Below are positions 26,363 to 35,103 of a DNA stretch of 43,486 bases, one piece after another (the first letter of the stretch is position 1; every line of letters begins with the position of its first letter). The stretch is from Flavobacteriales bacterium. Lineage in GTDB: Bacteria > Bacteroidota > Bacteroidia > Flavobacteriales_F > PHOS-HE28. The DNA lies in NCBI GenBank assembly GCA_024103275.1, contig JAGFIV010000068.1, forward strand, positions 1 to 43,486. Reading direction: 5' to 3'. The notes below the pieces were generated by a model. It was not told the origin of the DNA. It saw nothing but the letters and a program-made list of their open reading frames with translations, and ran no database searches. The position numbers and the translations under genes were made by a program.

Positions 26363-28183
26363 ATGGCAACAAGCAGTGGCGGCGGTGCCGGTGACCAGGC
26401 CATCCACCGGCCTGACAAGGCCTCTTGGCGCAAGACCCTCCGGCTTTTCCGCTACCTGAGGCCGCACTTGGGGGCGTTCGTGGCCGGCATGGGCTGCCTG
26501 CTCGTCACCAGCCTGCTCAGCCTGGCCTTCCCCATCCTGCTGGGGAAATTGATCAACGCACATGCAAGCGGCGGCGGCTTCTGGTCAGCCCCCATCACGG
26601 ACCTCACCAACATCGACTCGGTGGCCAAGCTGCTGATCCTCGTGTTCGCATTCCAGGCCGCCTTCGGTTTCGCCCGCATCTACTTCTTCGGCCTCGTTTC
26701 CGAGAATGCCTTGGCCCGGCTTCGGCAGGACACCTACGCCCACCTGATCCGCATGCCCATGCTCTTCTATGCGCAGCACCGGGTGGGCGAGCTGAACAGC
26801 CGCATCAGCGCGGACGTGGCCCTGCTGCAGGAAGGCATGACCACCTCCCTGGCCGAGTTGCTGCGCCAGGTCCTCACCATCACCATCGGCATCAGCCTGC
26901 TCACCATGGTGAGCGTCCAGCTCACCCTGACCATGCTGGCCACCCTGCCCGTGGTGGCCCTGGTGGCGGTGTTCTTCGGCCGTTGGATCCGCAAGCTCAG
27001 CAAGCAGGTGCAGGACCGCATCGCGGAGACCAACGTGATCGTGGACGAGACCTTGCAGGGGATCCAGAACGTAAAGGCCTTCAGCAACGAAGGCTATGAG
27101 GCGGGCCGCTACGGCAGCGCGGTGCTGAAGGCACGGAGCCTGGCCCTGAAGGGCGTGCGCTGGCGCGGCGCCTTCGTGTCGTTCATCATCTTCTGCATGT
27201 TCGGCGTCATCGTGTTCATCATCTGGCGCGCCGTGCACCTGATGGCCGACGGGGCGCTGAACATGGGCGACATCACCTCATTCCTGGCCCTGTCCATCAT
27301 GATCGGGGCCTCCATCGCCAGCGTGCCCGAGCTGGTGACCACCATGCTGAAGGCCGTGGGCGCCACCGAACGGTTGATGGACCTGCAGGAGGGCGAGACC
27401 GAGCCGCTCACGTTGCACCCCGCTGGCGCGCCGCTGCCCATCCGCGGCGACATCGTCTTCGAGCAGGTCGCGTTCCACTATGCCACGCGCCCCGACCACG
27501 CGGTGCTCCGCGATGTCAGCTTCCATGCGCGCCCGGGCGAGCGCGTGGCGCTGGTGGGGCCGAGCGGCGCGGGCAAGAGCACCGTCGCCTCGCTGGTGCT
27601 GCGCTTCCATGACCCGGTGAAGGGGCGCATCCTCATCGACGGGAAGGAAGCACGCGCGTACGACCTCGCTGCCTTGCGGGGGCGCATGAGCATCGTGCCG
27701 CAGGAGGTGCTGCTCTTCGGCGGGACCATCCGGGAGAACATCGCCTATGGAAAGCCCGGTGCCCCGATGGAGGAGATCGCGGAGGCGGCCCGCAAGGCCA
27801 ACGCCCATGACTTCATCACGGCCTTCCCCGACGGCTATGATACCGTGGTGGGTGAACGCGGCGTGCAGCTCAGCGGCGGGCAGCGCCAACGGATCGCCAT
27901 CGCGCGCGCCGTGCTGAAGGACCCCGCCATCCTGATCCTGGATGAGGCCACCAGCGCCCTGGATACCGCCAGCGAACGTGTGGTGCAGGAAGCCTTGGAC
28001 AAGCTTATGGAAGGCCGTACCAGCATCGTGATCGCCCACCGCCTGAGCACGGTGCGGCGGGCCGACCGCATCCTGGTGCTGGACCAGGGCCGCGTGCTGG
28101 AAAGCGGCACCCACGACGAACTGATCGCCAACACCGGCGGGCTCTACCACTCGCTGAGCCGCCTGCAGCTAGCGGGGGCGTGA
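26363..28183 (+). CDS. ABC exporter half-transporter, MsbA-like (membrane domain plus ATPase)
   Basis: The 606-residue protein has an N-terminal type IV (ABCB-like) membrane domain with six helices (about 40-320) and a C-terminal ATPase. Motifs are Walker A GPSGAGKST (about 398-406), signature LSGGQRQR (about 502), Walker B with ILILDEATSALD (about 524-535), and the H-loop His in IVIAHRLSTV. Homodimers of this type export lipids, lipopolysaccharide core, peptides or drugs. It is not adjacent to the NRPS operon, so exporting that product is only a possibility. It has a 91-bp upstream gap and converges on the CotH gene. Confidence 0.94.
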   Translation: MATSSGGGAGDQAIHRPDKASWRKTLRLFRYLRPHLGAFVAGMGCLLVTSLLSLAFPILLGKLINAHASGGGFWSAPITDLTNIDSVAKLLILVFAFQAAFGFARIYFFGLVSENALARLRQDTYAHLIRMPMLFYAQHRVGELNSRISADVALLQEGMTTSLAELLRQVLTITIGISLLTMVSVQLTLTMLATLPVVALVAVFFGRWIRKLSKQVQDRIAETNVIVDETLQGIQNVKAFSNEGYEAGRYGSAVLKARSLALKGVRWRGAFVSFIIFCMFGVIVFIIWRAVHLMADGALNMGDITSFLALSIMIGASIASVPELVTTMLKAVGATERLMDLQEGETEPLTLHPAGAPLPIRGDIVFEQVAFHYATRPDHAVLRDVSFHARPGERVALVGPSGAGKSTVASLVLRFHDPVKGRILIDGKEARAYDLAALRGRMSIVPQEVLLFGGTIRENIAYGKPGAPMEEIAEAARKANAHDFITAFPDGYDTVVGERGVQLSGGQRQRIAIARAVLKDPAILILDEATSALDTASERVVQEALDKLMEGRTSIVIAHRLSTVRRADRILVLDQGRVLESGTHDELIANTGGLYHSLSRLQLAGA

Positions 28184-28380
28184 ACGGTGACCCATGGGCG
28201 GGGGCGATACCATCCTGTACTGAACAGGGAGGCTTCGGCAACTGAAGGCTTTGATGGATGGACCTGGGCGCCAGGATGGCGAATGATACCCGCCGCCACA
28301 TCGCCGCGATAGCCAAGCGGAAGAGCCCACGGGATTGCCATCCCGCGCATGGCTGCCCATCCCATTTGCCTTCCGTCGGG
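28184..28380. other. Intergenic region between convergent genes
   Basis: These 197 bp separate convergent ABC exporter and CotH genes. Only short inverted repeats are visible: cctgt/acagg at 28214-28228 and a 5-bp pair near 28263. No gene or clear terminator can be called. Confidence 0.4.
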
Positions 28381-30105
28381 TCAGTTGACGACCAACGCGG
28401 TGCTGGCGACCCGCAAACCACCGTGCAACACGGTCACCAGGTAGGTGCCTCGCGCCAGATGTGAAAGGTCCAACCGGGTCTCCGGGCCTGTGAAGGGGAC
28501 ATCCATCACCTGCTGGCCGAGGAGATCGGCAACGTGGATGCGCATGTCGGCGGTCCCCCCATTGAACCTAACGATGGTGGAGCCGGCCGCCGGATTCGGG
28601 AAGACGAGGGCGCGCTGCCTTCCGGCTTGCTCCTGCATCCCCAGCACCGCGCAAGTCTGCTCCATGCCGGCATCCAACAGGGCCAGCTTTTCCCCCAACC
28701 ATTGTTCCATATATGCCAGTTGTCCCGGGTCGTACACGTAATCGGGCCAAGCCATCTCCTCCCGCTCATACACCCCTGACTGGGCCAGTTGTGCGTGCCT
28801 GGCCGTGAAACGCTGCATGATGCTCCCGACGGTGAACCGATCCTGCCGCAGTTCCCACCAACGTTCGCAATGGGCATGCCTGAAGCCGTTCCATGAAAGG
28901 TCCTCGATCCAGCGGTCGTACAGGCCGTTGGAAAGGAACCATGGGGACGGTTCCGACAGCGCACCGTTCCAACCCAGGCCCAGGATTCCGTCCAGGTCCC
29001 ATGGTACATAAAACCAAGGTTCACCTTCCTTGTAGCGGGCGATGAAAATGTTCTTCCCCGTGTTGTCCTCGGCCTGGAGCAGGTTCAGGAAAAGGAAATA
29101 ATCCACCGCGTTCGCCATGTAGAAGCGCTGGCCGATGCCGTCCATGAAAGCATCATCATCCGATGTGACAACGAAGGATACCAGGTCGGAAAGCGCCGCC
29201 CAATCCGGCTCCTCATCGGGATACTCGACCCGGAACCCTCCCCATTCCTGATCGCCCTCCCCGAACGGTGGAGGGATGGACGTGAAGGTGGAGCCGCCCC
29301 AGGCAATGCCCTTGAAAAGTGCCCCGCGTTGGCTGCCATTGAACTTTTTCAGTTGAAGCTGCTTCCGGTCCACGCGTTCACCCACGGCATAAAGCCCCCG
29401 ATAGGAGCCGTTGAAGAACAACTCCGCAAATACACGGTGCACGCCGCTTTGGGCATTCGGCTCCAAAAAAGCGTAATACGGCTGATGGATGTCCATCCAC
29501 AGTTCCTGGGCGATCACGGACCTCAGGCGCAACGGCTCAATGCTCATGGCATCCAGGTTCCAGTCGTCATCGGAACGCATGCCCAGCAAGGAAACATCCC
29601 GGGTCACCTGATGATCCGAATCCTGGCGGAACTCGATGAGGAAGGACTTTTTGGGCAGCGCCTGGGAGGAACCGCCCCGGTATTCCATTCCGACCTGGTA
29701 TTGGCTGATCACTTGGTCGTGGGACCACATATCGAACCGCCCGGGCACCTTCGGTTCGTCGACGACCTCACTGTCCGTGAACATTTGGATCAGGGGCAGT
29801 CCGGTGAAGTACACCGCCACCTCCTCCCCATCGGGACCTGCAGCCGCATAGCGTGTGCCCGTGGCCAGGTCCTGCACCGGCCCATCGAAGATGAACAGGC
29901 CATCGGCATCCAGCGCAACCTTCTCCCCGGGCCATTGCGCATTCGCCTCCTGCCCGGTCATGGCCACCACCAGCAACCCGAGCTGGGCATCAAAGCCGAA
30001 ACGGCCCGGCTGCACCTCCACGGTATCCGCCACCGCCCATAGGCGTGGCGCCGCAGCCAAGGCCACGGCACCGGCCATCATCCATCGCCCGCTTCGTGTC
30101 CCCAT
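28381..30105 (-). CDS. CotH-family secreted protein with T9SS sorting domain
   Basis: The 574-residue protein has an N-terminal signal peptide (to about residue 25), a CotH domain (about 100-430) and a C-terminal T9SS type A sorting domain (about 500-574; VFPNPAAGSTIVRF and LARGTYLVTV). CotH-typical segments include YRGGSSQALPKKSFLIEF, ELFFNGSYRGLYAVGER and WFYVPWDLDGILG. CotH proteins have an atypical protein-kinase fold; B. subtilis CotH phosphorylates spore coat proteins, but the role of secreted Bacteroidota versions is unknown. Surface display or release through T9SS is inferred. It is downstream of rsmG on the same strand, 51 bp away. Confidence 0.92.
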   Translation of the reverse strand: MGTRSGRWMMAGAVALAAAPRLWAVADTVEVQPGRFGFDAQLGLLVVAMTGQEANAQWPGEKVALDADGLFIFDGPVQDLATGTRYAAAGPDGEEVAVYFTGLPLIQMFTDSEVVDEPKVPGRFDMWSHDQVISQYQVGMEYRGGSSQALPKKSFLIEFRQDSDHQVTRDVSLLGMRSDDDWNLDAMSIEPLRLRSVIAQELWMDIHQPYYAFLEPNAQSGVHRVFAELFFNGSYRGLYAVGERVDRKQLQLKKFNGSQRGALFKGIAWGGSTFTSIPPPFGEGDQEWGGFRVEYPDEEPDWAALSDLVSFVVTSDDDAFMDGIGQRFYMANAVDYFLFLNLLQAEDNTGKNIFIARYKEGEPWFYVPWDLDGILGLGWNGALSEPSPWFLSNGLYDRWIEDLSWNGFRHAHCERWWELRQDRFTVGSIMQRFTARHAQLAQSGVYEREEMAWPDYVYDPGQLAYMEQWLGEKLALLDAGMEQTCAVLGMQEQAGRQRALVFPNPAAGSTIVRFNGGTADMRIHVADLLGQQVMDVPFTGPETRLDLSHLARGTYLVTVLHGGLRVASTALVVN

Positions 30106-30156
30106 GGTGCAAAGAGTGCAAAGATGCCCGAAACGTTGCCCGGAGGGCAGCGCCTT

Positions 30157-30771
30157 TCACAGCCCCACCTCCACCACCTTCTTGGTGGCGAAGAACTCCT
30201 CGCGGAAGAAGTCGCGCAATTCGATGACCCGCACGGGCAGGCGCACCGGCCGCAGTTCATCCACCAGGTCGCCGCCCTTGAGGTAGAGCAGGCGGCCCTG
30301 GCCCTTGGGCACCAGGTGCCGGGTGGCCTTGATGAACTCCGGCAAGGTGGTGACCGCGCGGCTGACGATGGCATCGTACCGCTCCCGGTGTTCCTCGCTG
30401 CGCACCTGCGCCGCCGTGGCATTCCCCAGGCCCAAGGCGGCGATCACGCCCTGCACGGCCGCGATTTTCTTGCCGATGCCATCGATGCAGTGGAACCGGC
30501 TTCCGGGGAAGAGGATGGCCAACGGGATGCCGGGGAAGCCTCCGCCGGTGCCCACGTCGACCACCCGGCTCCCGGGGGCGAAGGCATGCACCTTGGCGAT
30601 GCCCAGCGAGTGCAGCACATGCCGCTCATACAGGTGGACCATGTCCTTGCGCGAAATGAGGTTCACCCGCTCGTTCCATGCCGCGTAGAGCCGGCCCAGC
30701 TCACCGAAGCGCGTCCGTTGCTCCCCGGTGAGGCCCGGGAAATAATGGTGGATCAACTCCACGCCTTGCAT
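30157..30771 (-). CDS. rsmG: 16S rRNA (guanine(527)-N(7))-methyltransferase RsmG
   Basis: The preferred start is the ATG at 30771 (204 residues, MQGVELIHHYFPGL), because family members begin near this point; an in-frame ATG at 30807 adds 12 basic residues. The SAM motif is VVDVGTGGGFPGIPLAI, followed by HCIDGIGKKIAAV and IVSRAVTTLPEF, all diagnostic of RsmG/GidB. It methylates N7 of G527 in 16S rRNA. Its start lies about 40 bp downstream of the sigma-factor stop. Confidence 0.95.
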   Translation of the reverse strand: MQGVELIHHYFPGLTGEQRTRFGELGRLYAAWNERVNLISRKDMVHLYERHVLHSLGIAKVHAFAPGSRVVDVGTGGGFPGIPLAILFPGSRFHCIDGIGKKIAAVQGVIAALGLGNATAAQVRSEEHRERYDAIVSRAVTTLPEFIKATRHLVPKGQGRLLYLKGGDLVDELRPVRLPVRVIELRDFFREEFFATKKVVEVGL

Positions 30772-30810
30772 CTTGCTCCACGTTCCGCCGCGGGCGGCCG
30801 CCCGCACCGG

Positions 30811-31422
30811 TCAAATTGTGTCCTTGCGCGTGTCCAGCAGGTTCTCCAGGAACTCGCGCGCCCGGAACAGCTGTGCCTTCACCGTGCCCAGGGGCAGGTT
30901 CAGCTCATCGGCGATCTCCTCGTAGCTGTATTCCTTGTAATAACGCAGCTCCACCAAGGTGCGGTAGCGCGGCTTCAGCTTCTCCACCACCTCGCGCATC
31001 ACCTCGCTTTTCTGGTCCTTGATCACCACCTCGGCCGGGTCCAGGCCGTGGCCCTTGAGCTCGATCTGCATCTCATCGCCGTCCTGCGTGCCGATGGGGT
31101 TGTCGATGCTCAGCATCTTTTTCTTCTTCTGCTTGCGTATCCAGTCGATGCAGTTGTTCGACGCGATCTTGAACAACCAGGTGCTGAACGCATAGTTCGG
31201 CGTGTATTGGTGCAGGCGGTGGAAGGCCTTGCCGAAGGCTTCCAGCGTGAGGTCCTCCGCGTCGTCCTTGTTGTTGATCATCTTCAGGAGCATGAAGTAG
31301 ATCGAATCGCGGTAACGGGACATCAGCTCCGCATAGGCCTTTTGGTCCTTTTCCTCGACGGCACGCCGCACGAGTTCAAGGTCGTACACGGCCTTGTCGG
31401 ACAGGTTCGGGTTCACTTCCAT
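30811..31422 (-). CDS. RNA polymerase sigma factor (ECF-type, sigma-70 family)
   Basis: The 203-residue protein starts at MEVNPNLSD (31422). Region 2 includes YRDSIYFMLLKMINNKDDAEDLTLEAFGKAF and FSTWLFKIASNNCIDWIRKQ. Region 4 includes LVELRYYKEYSYEEIADELNLPLGTVKAQLFRAR, a helix-turn-helix recognising the -35 element. A longer in-frame extension upstream is the glycosyltransferase gene read in another frame and is rejected. No anti-sigma gene adjoins. The closest Bacteroidota relatives are conserved housekeeping-like sigma factors in the same position beside a glycosyltransferase. Start overlaps the upstream gene end by 10 bp. Confidence 0.93.
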   Translation of the reverse strand: MEVNPNLSDKAVYDLELVRRAVEEKDQKAYAELMSRYRDSIYFMLLKMINNKDDAEDLTLEAFGKAFHRLHQYTPNYAFSTWLFKIASNNCIDWIRKQKKKKMLSIDNPIGTQDGDEMQIELKGHGLDPAEVVIKDQKSEVMREVVEKLKPRYRTLVELRYYKEYSYEEIADELNLPLGTVKAQLFRAREFLENLLDTRKDTI

Positions 31423-32588
31423 CGCTTGGGCTTGATGATCAGGGTGCTGATGTAAATGCATGGATCCAAAAGTAGGAACAGCCATTCCAAGGGCAGGGCC
31501 AGCCAGATCAGGCCGCCGGCACCCAGGCGGCGCATGGCCAGCATGCCGATGGGCAGGAACACGGCCAGCTCCACCAACAGGCCGGCCAGGGCTTCCCGGA
31601 AGTGGCCGGCGAAGGCCAGGTACAGGATGGTGGCCCAGAGCACGAGCCGGGCCGCGGGCAGCAGGGTGAGCAGCAGCTGGTGGCCGAAGCGGTAGAAGCG
31701 CGCGGTGGTGTAGTGGCGCCGTTTGCGCCGCAGCCAAACGGCCGGGCCGGGCGTGGCGCGGGTGGTCATGTACGAGCGGGTGTCGGCGATGGCCGAAGTG
31801 TTGCGCGCGCGGGCCACCTCGTTGATGAAGAGGTCGTCATCGCCGCTCATCAACTGGCGGTGCCTGTTGCCGCCCTTGGCACCGAAGAAAAGGTCGCTGG
31901 TGAAGGCCATGTTGCGGCCCACGCCCATGTACGGGAGCCCGGCCTGCGCGAAGCTGATGTACTGCACGGCCTTCACGAACCCGTCGTAGCGTTCCAGCAC
32001 GCTCGTGATCCCCGGGCGCACCTCGTAGGGGCTGTGGCCGATCACGATCTGGCGGCCATCGCGGAAACCGGCGGCCATGGTGCTGATCCAATCGCGGCCG
32101 GTGGGCAGGCAATCGGCATCGGTGACCAGTACGTGGGAGTGCTTGGCACTGCGCACGCCCACGCCCAGCGCGATCTTTTTGCCGTAGCTGAATTTCTCGT
32201 CCGCCTGGATGTTCACCGGGTTCAGCCGCGGGTAGCGGGGGCGCATCCATTGGAGCACTTCCCAGGTATCGTCCTGGCTGCGGTCGTTCACCACCACCAG
32301 CTCGAACTCGCGGTGGTCCTGGTCCATCAGCAAGGGGATCAGCTGCTGCAGGGCGGCGCTCTCATCCCGGGCACAGACCACCACGCTTACCGGCAGGTCG
32401 CGGTCGGGCACCACCTCCTGCTTGCGGAAGGCCAGGCGGCTGAAGATGCCCAAGTGGAAGAAGGCCAGCACCAGGACGGCGAGGGCCATGAGGTAGAAAA
32501 CAAGCGTGGCGGTCAAATCCAAGGTGGCGCCGGGCGCACGGAATGGTATGGCCGCGAAGCTATCCGGCCCCCTTGCGGGCGGCATCAT
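31413..32588 (-). CDS. Family 2 membrane glycosyltransferase
   Basis: From the ATG at 32588 (391 residues; an adjacent ATG at 32585 is equally possible) the protein has an N-terminal membrane helix, a GT-A catalytic domain starting VSVVVCARDESAAL, and two to three C-terminal membrane helices. Metal and sugar-nucleotide motifs are VTDADC (about 154), GDDDLF (about 249) and RRKRRH (about 287, in the Q/RxxRW position). This resembles processive or undecaprenyl-type GT2 enzymes, but the donor and acceptor are unknown. It is divergent from tgt with a 73-bp gap and overlaps the sigma factor gene by 10 bp. Confidence 0.9.
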   Translation of the reverse strand: MMPPARGPDSFAAIPFRAPGATLDLTATLVFYLMALAVLVLAFFHLGIFSRLAFRKQEVVPDRDLPVSVVVCARDESAALQQLIPLLMDQDHREFELVVVNDRSQDDTWEVLQWMRPRYPRLNPVNIQADEKFSYGKKIALGVGVRSAKHSHVLVTDADCLPTGRDWISTMAAGFRDGRQIVIGHSPYEVRPGITSVLERYDGFVKAVQYISFAQAGLPYMGVGRNMAFTSDLFFGAKGGNRHRQLMSGDDDLFINEVARARNTSAIADTRSYMTTRATPGPAVWLRRKRRHYTTARFYRFGHQLLLTLLPAARLVLWATILYLAFAGHFREALAGLLVELAVFLPIGMLAMRRLGAGGLIWLALPLEWLFLLLDPCIYISTLIIKPKRWK

Positions 32589-32661
32589 GGGCGGCACCCA
32601 GTTATGAACAACGGCCGGGTGGATGGCCGCCGCCGGTTCATCGCGATCTTCGCGCCCCGGA

Positions 32662-33798
32662 ATGGAATTCAAGCTGTTGACCACCGATGCCCGCAGCAAG
32701 GCGCGCGCCGGCGAGCTGCATACCGGGCACGGCACGGTGCCCACGCCGGTTTTCATGCCCGTGGGCACCCTGGGCGGGGTGAAGGCCGTCCACATGCGCG
32801 AACTGCGCGAGGACGTGAAGGCCCCGATCATCCTGGGCAATACCTACCACCTCTACCTGCGGCCGGGCATGGAGGTGATCGCGCACGCCGGCGGGCTGCA
32901 CCGCTTCAACGGCTGGGACGGCCCCATCCTCACCGACAGCGGCGGCTTCCAGGTGCATTCGCTCAGCGACATCCGCAAGATCACCGAGGAAGGTGTGCGC
33001 TTCAGCAGCCACATCGACGGCAGCCGCCACCTGTTCACCCCCGAGGGCGTGATGGACATCCAACGCACCATCGGATCGGACATCATGATGGCCTTCGACG
33101 AGTGTACGCCCTGGCCCTGCCCCCTGGAATACGCCACCGACAGCATGCACCGCACCCACCGCTGGCTGGACCGCTGCCTGGACCGGTTCCATGCCACGGA
33201 GCCCAAGTACGGCCATGAACAAGCCGTGTTCCCCATCGTACAGGGCAGCACCTTCCCCGAATTGCGCAAGGCCAGTGCGGAGTACGTGGCCGGCAAGGGG
33301 GCCTGCGGCAACGCCATCGGCGGGCTCAGCGTGGGCGAGCCGGAGGAGGAGATGTACGCCATGGCGGAACTGTGCTGCGACATCCTGCCCAAGGACAGGC
33401 CGCGCTACCTGATGGGCGTGGGTACCCCGTGGAACCTGCTGGAGAACATCGCCCTGGGCGTGGACATGTTCGATTGCGTGATGCCCACCCGCAACGGCCG
33501 CAACGGCATGCTTTTCACCCGTGAGGGCGTGGTGCAGATCAAGAACAAGGTGTGGGCCGACGACCATTCGCCGCTGGACCCCAACGGGACCAGCTTCGTG
33601 GATTCGGCCTACAGCAAGGCCTTCGTGCGGCACTTGTTCGTCACCAATGAACTGCTGGGCCTGCAGATCGCCAGCCTGCACAACCTGGCGTTCTATGTGG
33701 CGTTGATGACCGAGGCGCGAACGAAGATCCTGGAGGGTACGTTCACCGAATGGAAGGCGATGATGTTGCTGAGGCTGAAAACGCGGATCTCCAGATGA
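32662..33798 (+). CDS. tgt: tRNA-guanine(34) transglycosylase, zinc ligands apparently missing
   Basis: The 378-residue protein begins MEFKLLTTDARSKAR. It has DSGGFQVHSL (the general-base Asp region), QGSTFPELR, GGLSVGEPEEEM and the nucleophile-containing DCVMPTRNGRNGMLFT. Tgt exchanges guanine 34 for preQ1 in queuosine synthesis. The CxCxxC cluster that binds zinc in E. coli-type enzymes should lie after SPLDP; here that segment reads NGTSFVDSAYSKAF, with no cysteine, though the later His (SLHNLAF) is kept. This may be a lineage-wide variant. Start at 32662 matches the family; longer in-frame starts add non-conserved residues. Confidence 0.95.
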   Translation: MEFKLLTTDARSKARAGELHTGHGTVPTPVFMPVGTLGGVKAVHMRELREDVKAPIILGNTYHLYLRPGMEVIAHAGGLHRFNGWDGPILTDSGGFQVHSLSDIRKITEEGVRFSSHIDGSRHLFTPEGVMDIQRTIGSDIMMAFDECTPWPCPLEYATDSMHRTHRWLDRCLDRFHATEPKYGHEQAVFPIVQGSTFPELRKASAEYVAGKGACGNAIGGLSVGEPEEEMYAMAELCCDILPKDRPRYLMGVGTPWNLLENIALGVDMFDCVMPTRNGRNGMLFTREGVVQIKNKVWADDHSPLDPNGTSFVDSAYSKAFVRHLFVTNELLGLQIASLHNLAFYVALMTEARTKILEGTFTEWKAMMLLRLKTRISR

Positions 33799-33845
33799 GC
33801 CCATAGTTTCGGGCCTTGAGCCCTTCGCCACGAGCTGCGAGCCGC

Positions 33846-33900
33846 GAGCCTTGAGCTTGTAGCCCGGATCAAGCTCAAGGCTCAAGCTCAAGGCTCGAAG
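33846..33900. terminator. 14-bp perfect hairpin within a tandem AAGCTCAAGGCTC array
   Basis: The arms gagccttgagcttg (33846-33859) and caagctcaaggctc (33870-33883) are perfect reverse complements around a 10-nt loop, 48 bp after the tgt stop. The right arm continues as a roughly 13-bp tandem repeat (aagctcaaggctc) to 33899. It could terminate tgt transcription, but no T-run follows. Confidence 0.55.
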
Positions 33901-33947
33901 CTCACTTGGACCAACCTGAACCTACGGCCACCCACCCGATCCCTCCC

Positions 33948-35099
33948 ATGTTCAAGACCCTCGACCGCTACATCATCCGCCAGTTCCTCGGGACCTTTTT
34001 CCTGAGCCTGGTGCTGATCATGAGCATTGCCGTGGTGTTCGACATCAGCGAGAAGACCGAGGACTTCGCCAAGGCTACGGCCACGATGAAGGAGATCGTG
34101 GTGGACTACTACATCAACTTCATCATCTACTACAGCAACCTGTTCAGCGGGTTGTTGATCTTCATCGCCCTGCTGCTGTTCACCAGCAGGATGGCCGGGC
34201 GCAGCGAGGTGATCGCATCGCTGAGCAGCGGCATCAGCTTCCATCGCTTCGCGCGGCCCTATTTCGTCACCGCCACCATCCTCACGGTGATCTCGCTTTA
34301 CGTGAACATCTTCCTGCTCCCGCACGCCAACCAAAAGCGGCTCGCCTTTGAGAAGGCCCACATCTGGAGCACCTACCGGCTGGAGGAACACCATGTGCTG
34401 CGCGAGATCCAGCCCGGGGAGATCGCCTATTTCGAGTCGGTGGACGTGCCCAAGCTCACCGGCTACCGCTTCAGCCTGGAGCGATGGCAGGACGGCCAGT
34501 TGCGCCGGAAGCTGCTCAGTGACCGGGCGGTGTTCGACACCGTATCGGGCAAATGGACCGTGTATGATTACATGATCCGGGACATCCCCCCGGACCCCGG
34601 CTTCAAGGCGCTTGACCAGGGCACGGCCCCGGGCGTACCGCCGGGGGAAGGGAAAGCACGGATGCCGGCGGAGCGGATCACGCGCGGCGCGGTGCTGGAC
34701 ACGGTGATCGCCTTGAAGCTGTCGGACCTGGGCCAGCGGCTGGACATCGCGGCGGCGCTGGACCGCAAGCAGATCGCGGAGTTCATCCGGGCGGAAAAGG
34801 CACGCGGCGGCAGCAAGGCCGCCTACTATGAGGTGGAGCAGCAGCAGCGCACCTCCTACCCTTTCGCCACCTACGTGTTCACGCTGATCGGCGTGGGGAT
34901 CGCCAGCCGGAAGGTGCGGGGCGGCACGGGGGTGCACCTGGTGCTGGGCGTCCTGCTCTCGCTGTTGTACGTGTTCGCCATGAAGATGACCACCGTGGCC
35001 GCCACCAACTCCGCGTTCAACCCCACGCTCGCGGTGTGGATGCCCAACATCCTTTTCGGCATCGTGGGCGCGCTGATCTACTGGAAGGCCCCGAAGTAG
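33948..35099 (+). CDS. LptF/LptG-family permease (YjgP/YjgQ)
   Basis: From the ATG at 33948 the 383-residue protein begins MFKTLDRYIIRQFLGTFFLSL, the typical LptF/G start and first membrane helix. Two more helices follow (about 50-120), then a periplasmic beta-jellyroll region (about 125-270) and three C-terminal helices (about 305-383). LptF/LptG with LptB extract lipopolysaccharide from the inner membrane and feed it to LptC/A. Bacteroidota often keep the two permease genes apart; which one this is cannot be decided from sequence alone. It follows tgt by 149 bp of repeat-containing DNA. Confidence 0.93.
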   Translation: MFKTLDRYIIRQFLGTFFLSLVLIMSIAVVFDISEKTEDFAKATATMKEIVVDYYINFIIYYSNLFSGLLIFIALLLFTSRMAGRSEVIASLSSGISFHRFARPYFVTATILTVISLYVNIFLLPHANQKRLAFEKAHIWSTYRLEEHHVLREIQPGEIAYFESVDVPKLTGYRFSLERWQDGQLRRKLLSDRAVFDTVSGKWTVYDYMIRDIPPDPGFKALDQGTAPGVPPGEGKARMPAERITRGAVLDTVIALKLSDLGQRLDIAAALDRKQIAEFIRAEKARGGSKAAYYEVEQQQRTSYPFATYVFTLIGVGIASRKVRGGTGVHLVLGVLLSLLYVFAMKMTTVAATNSAFNPTLAVWMPNILFGIVGALIYWKAPK

Positions 35100-35103
35100 G
35101 CGC

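Noticed and set aside
26363-28183. ABC exporter as the dedicated transporter of the NRPS product
   Set aside because: It lies about 8 kb from the operon among housekeeping genes; MsbA-like exporters are common and no link is visible.
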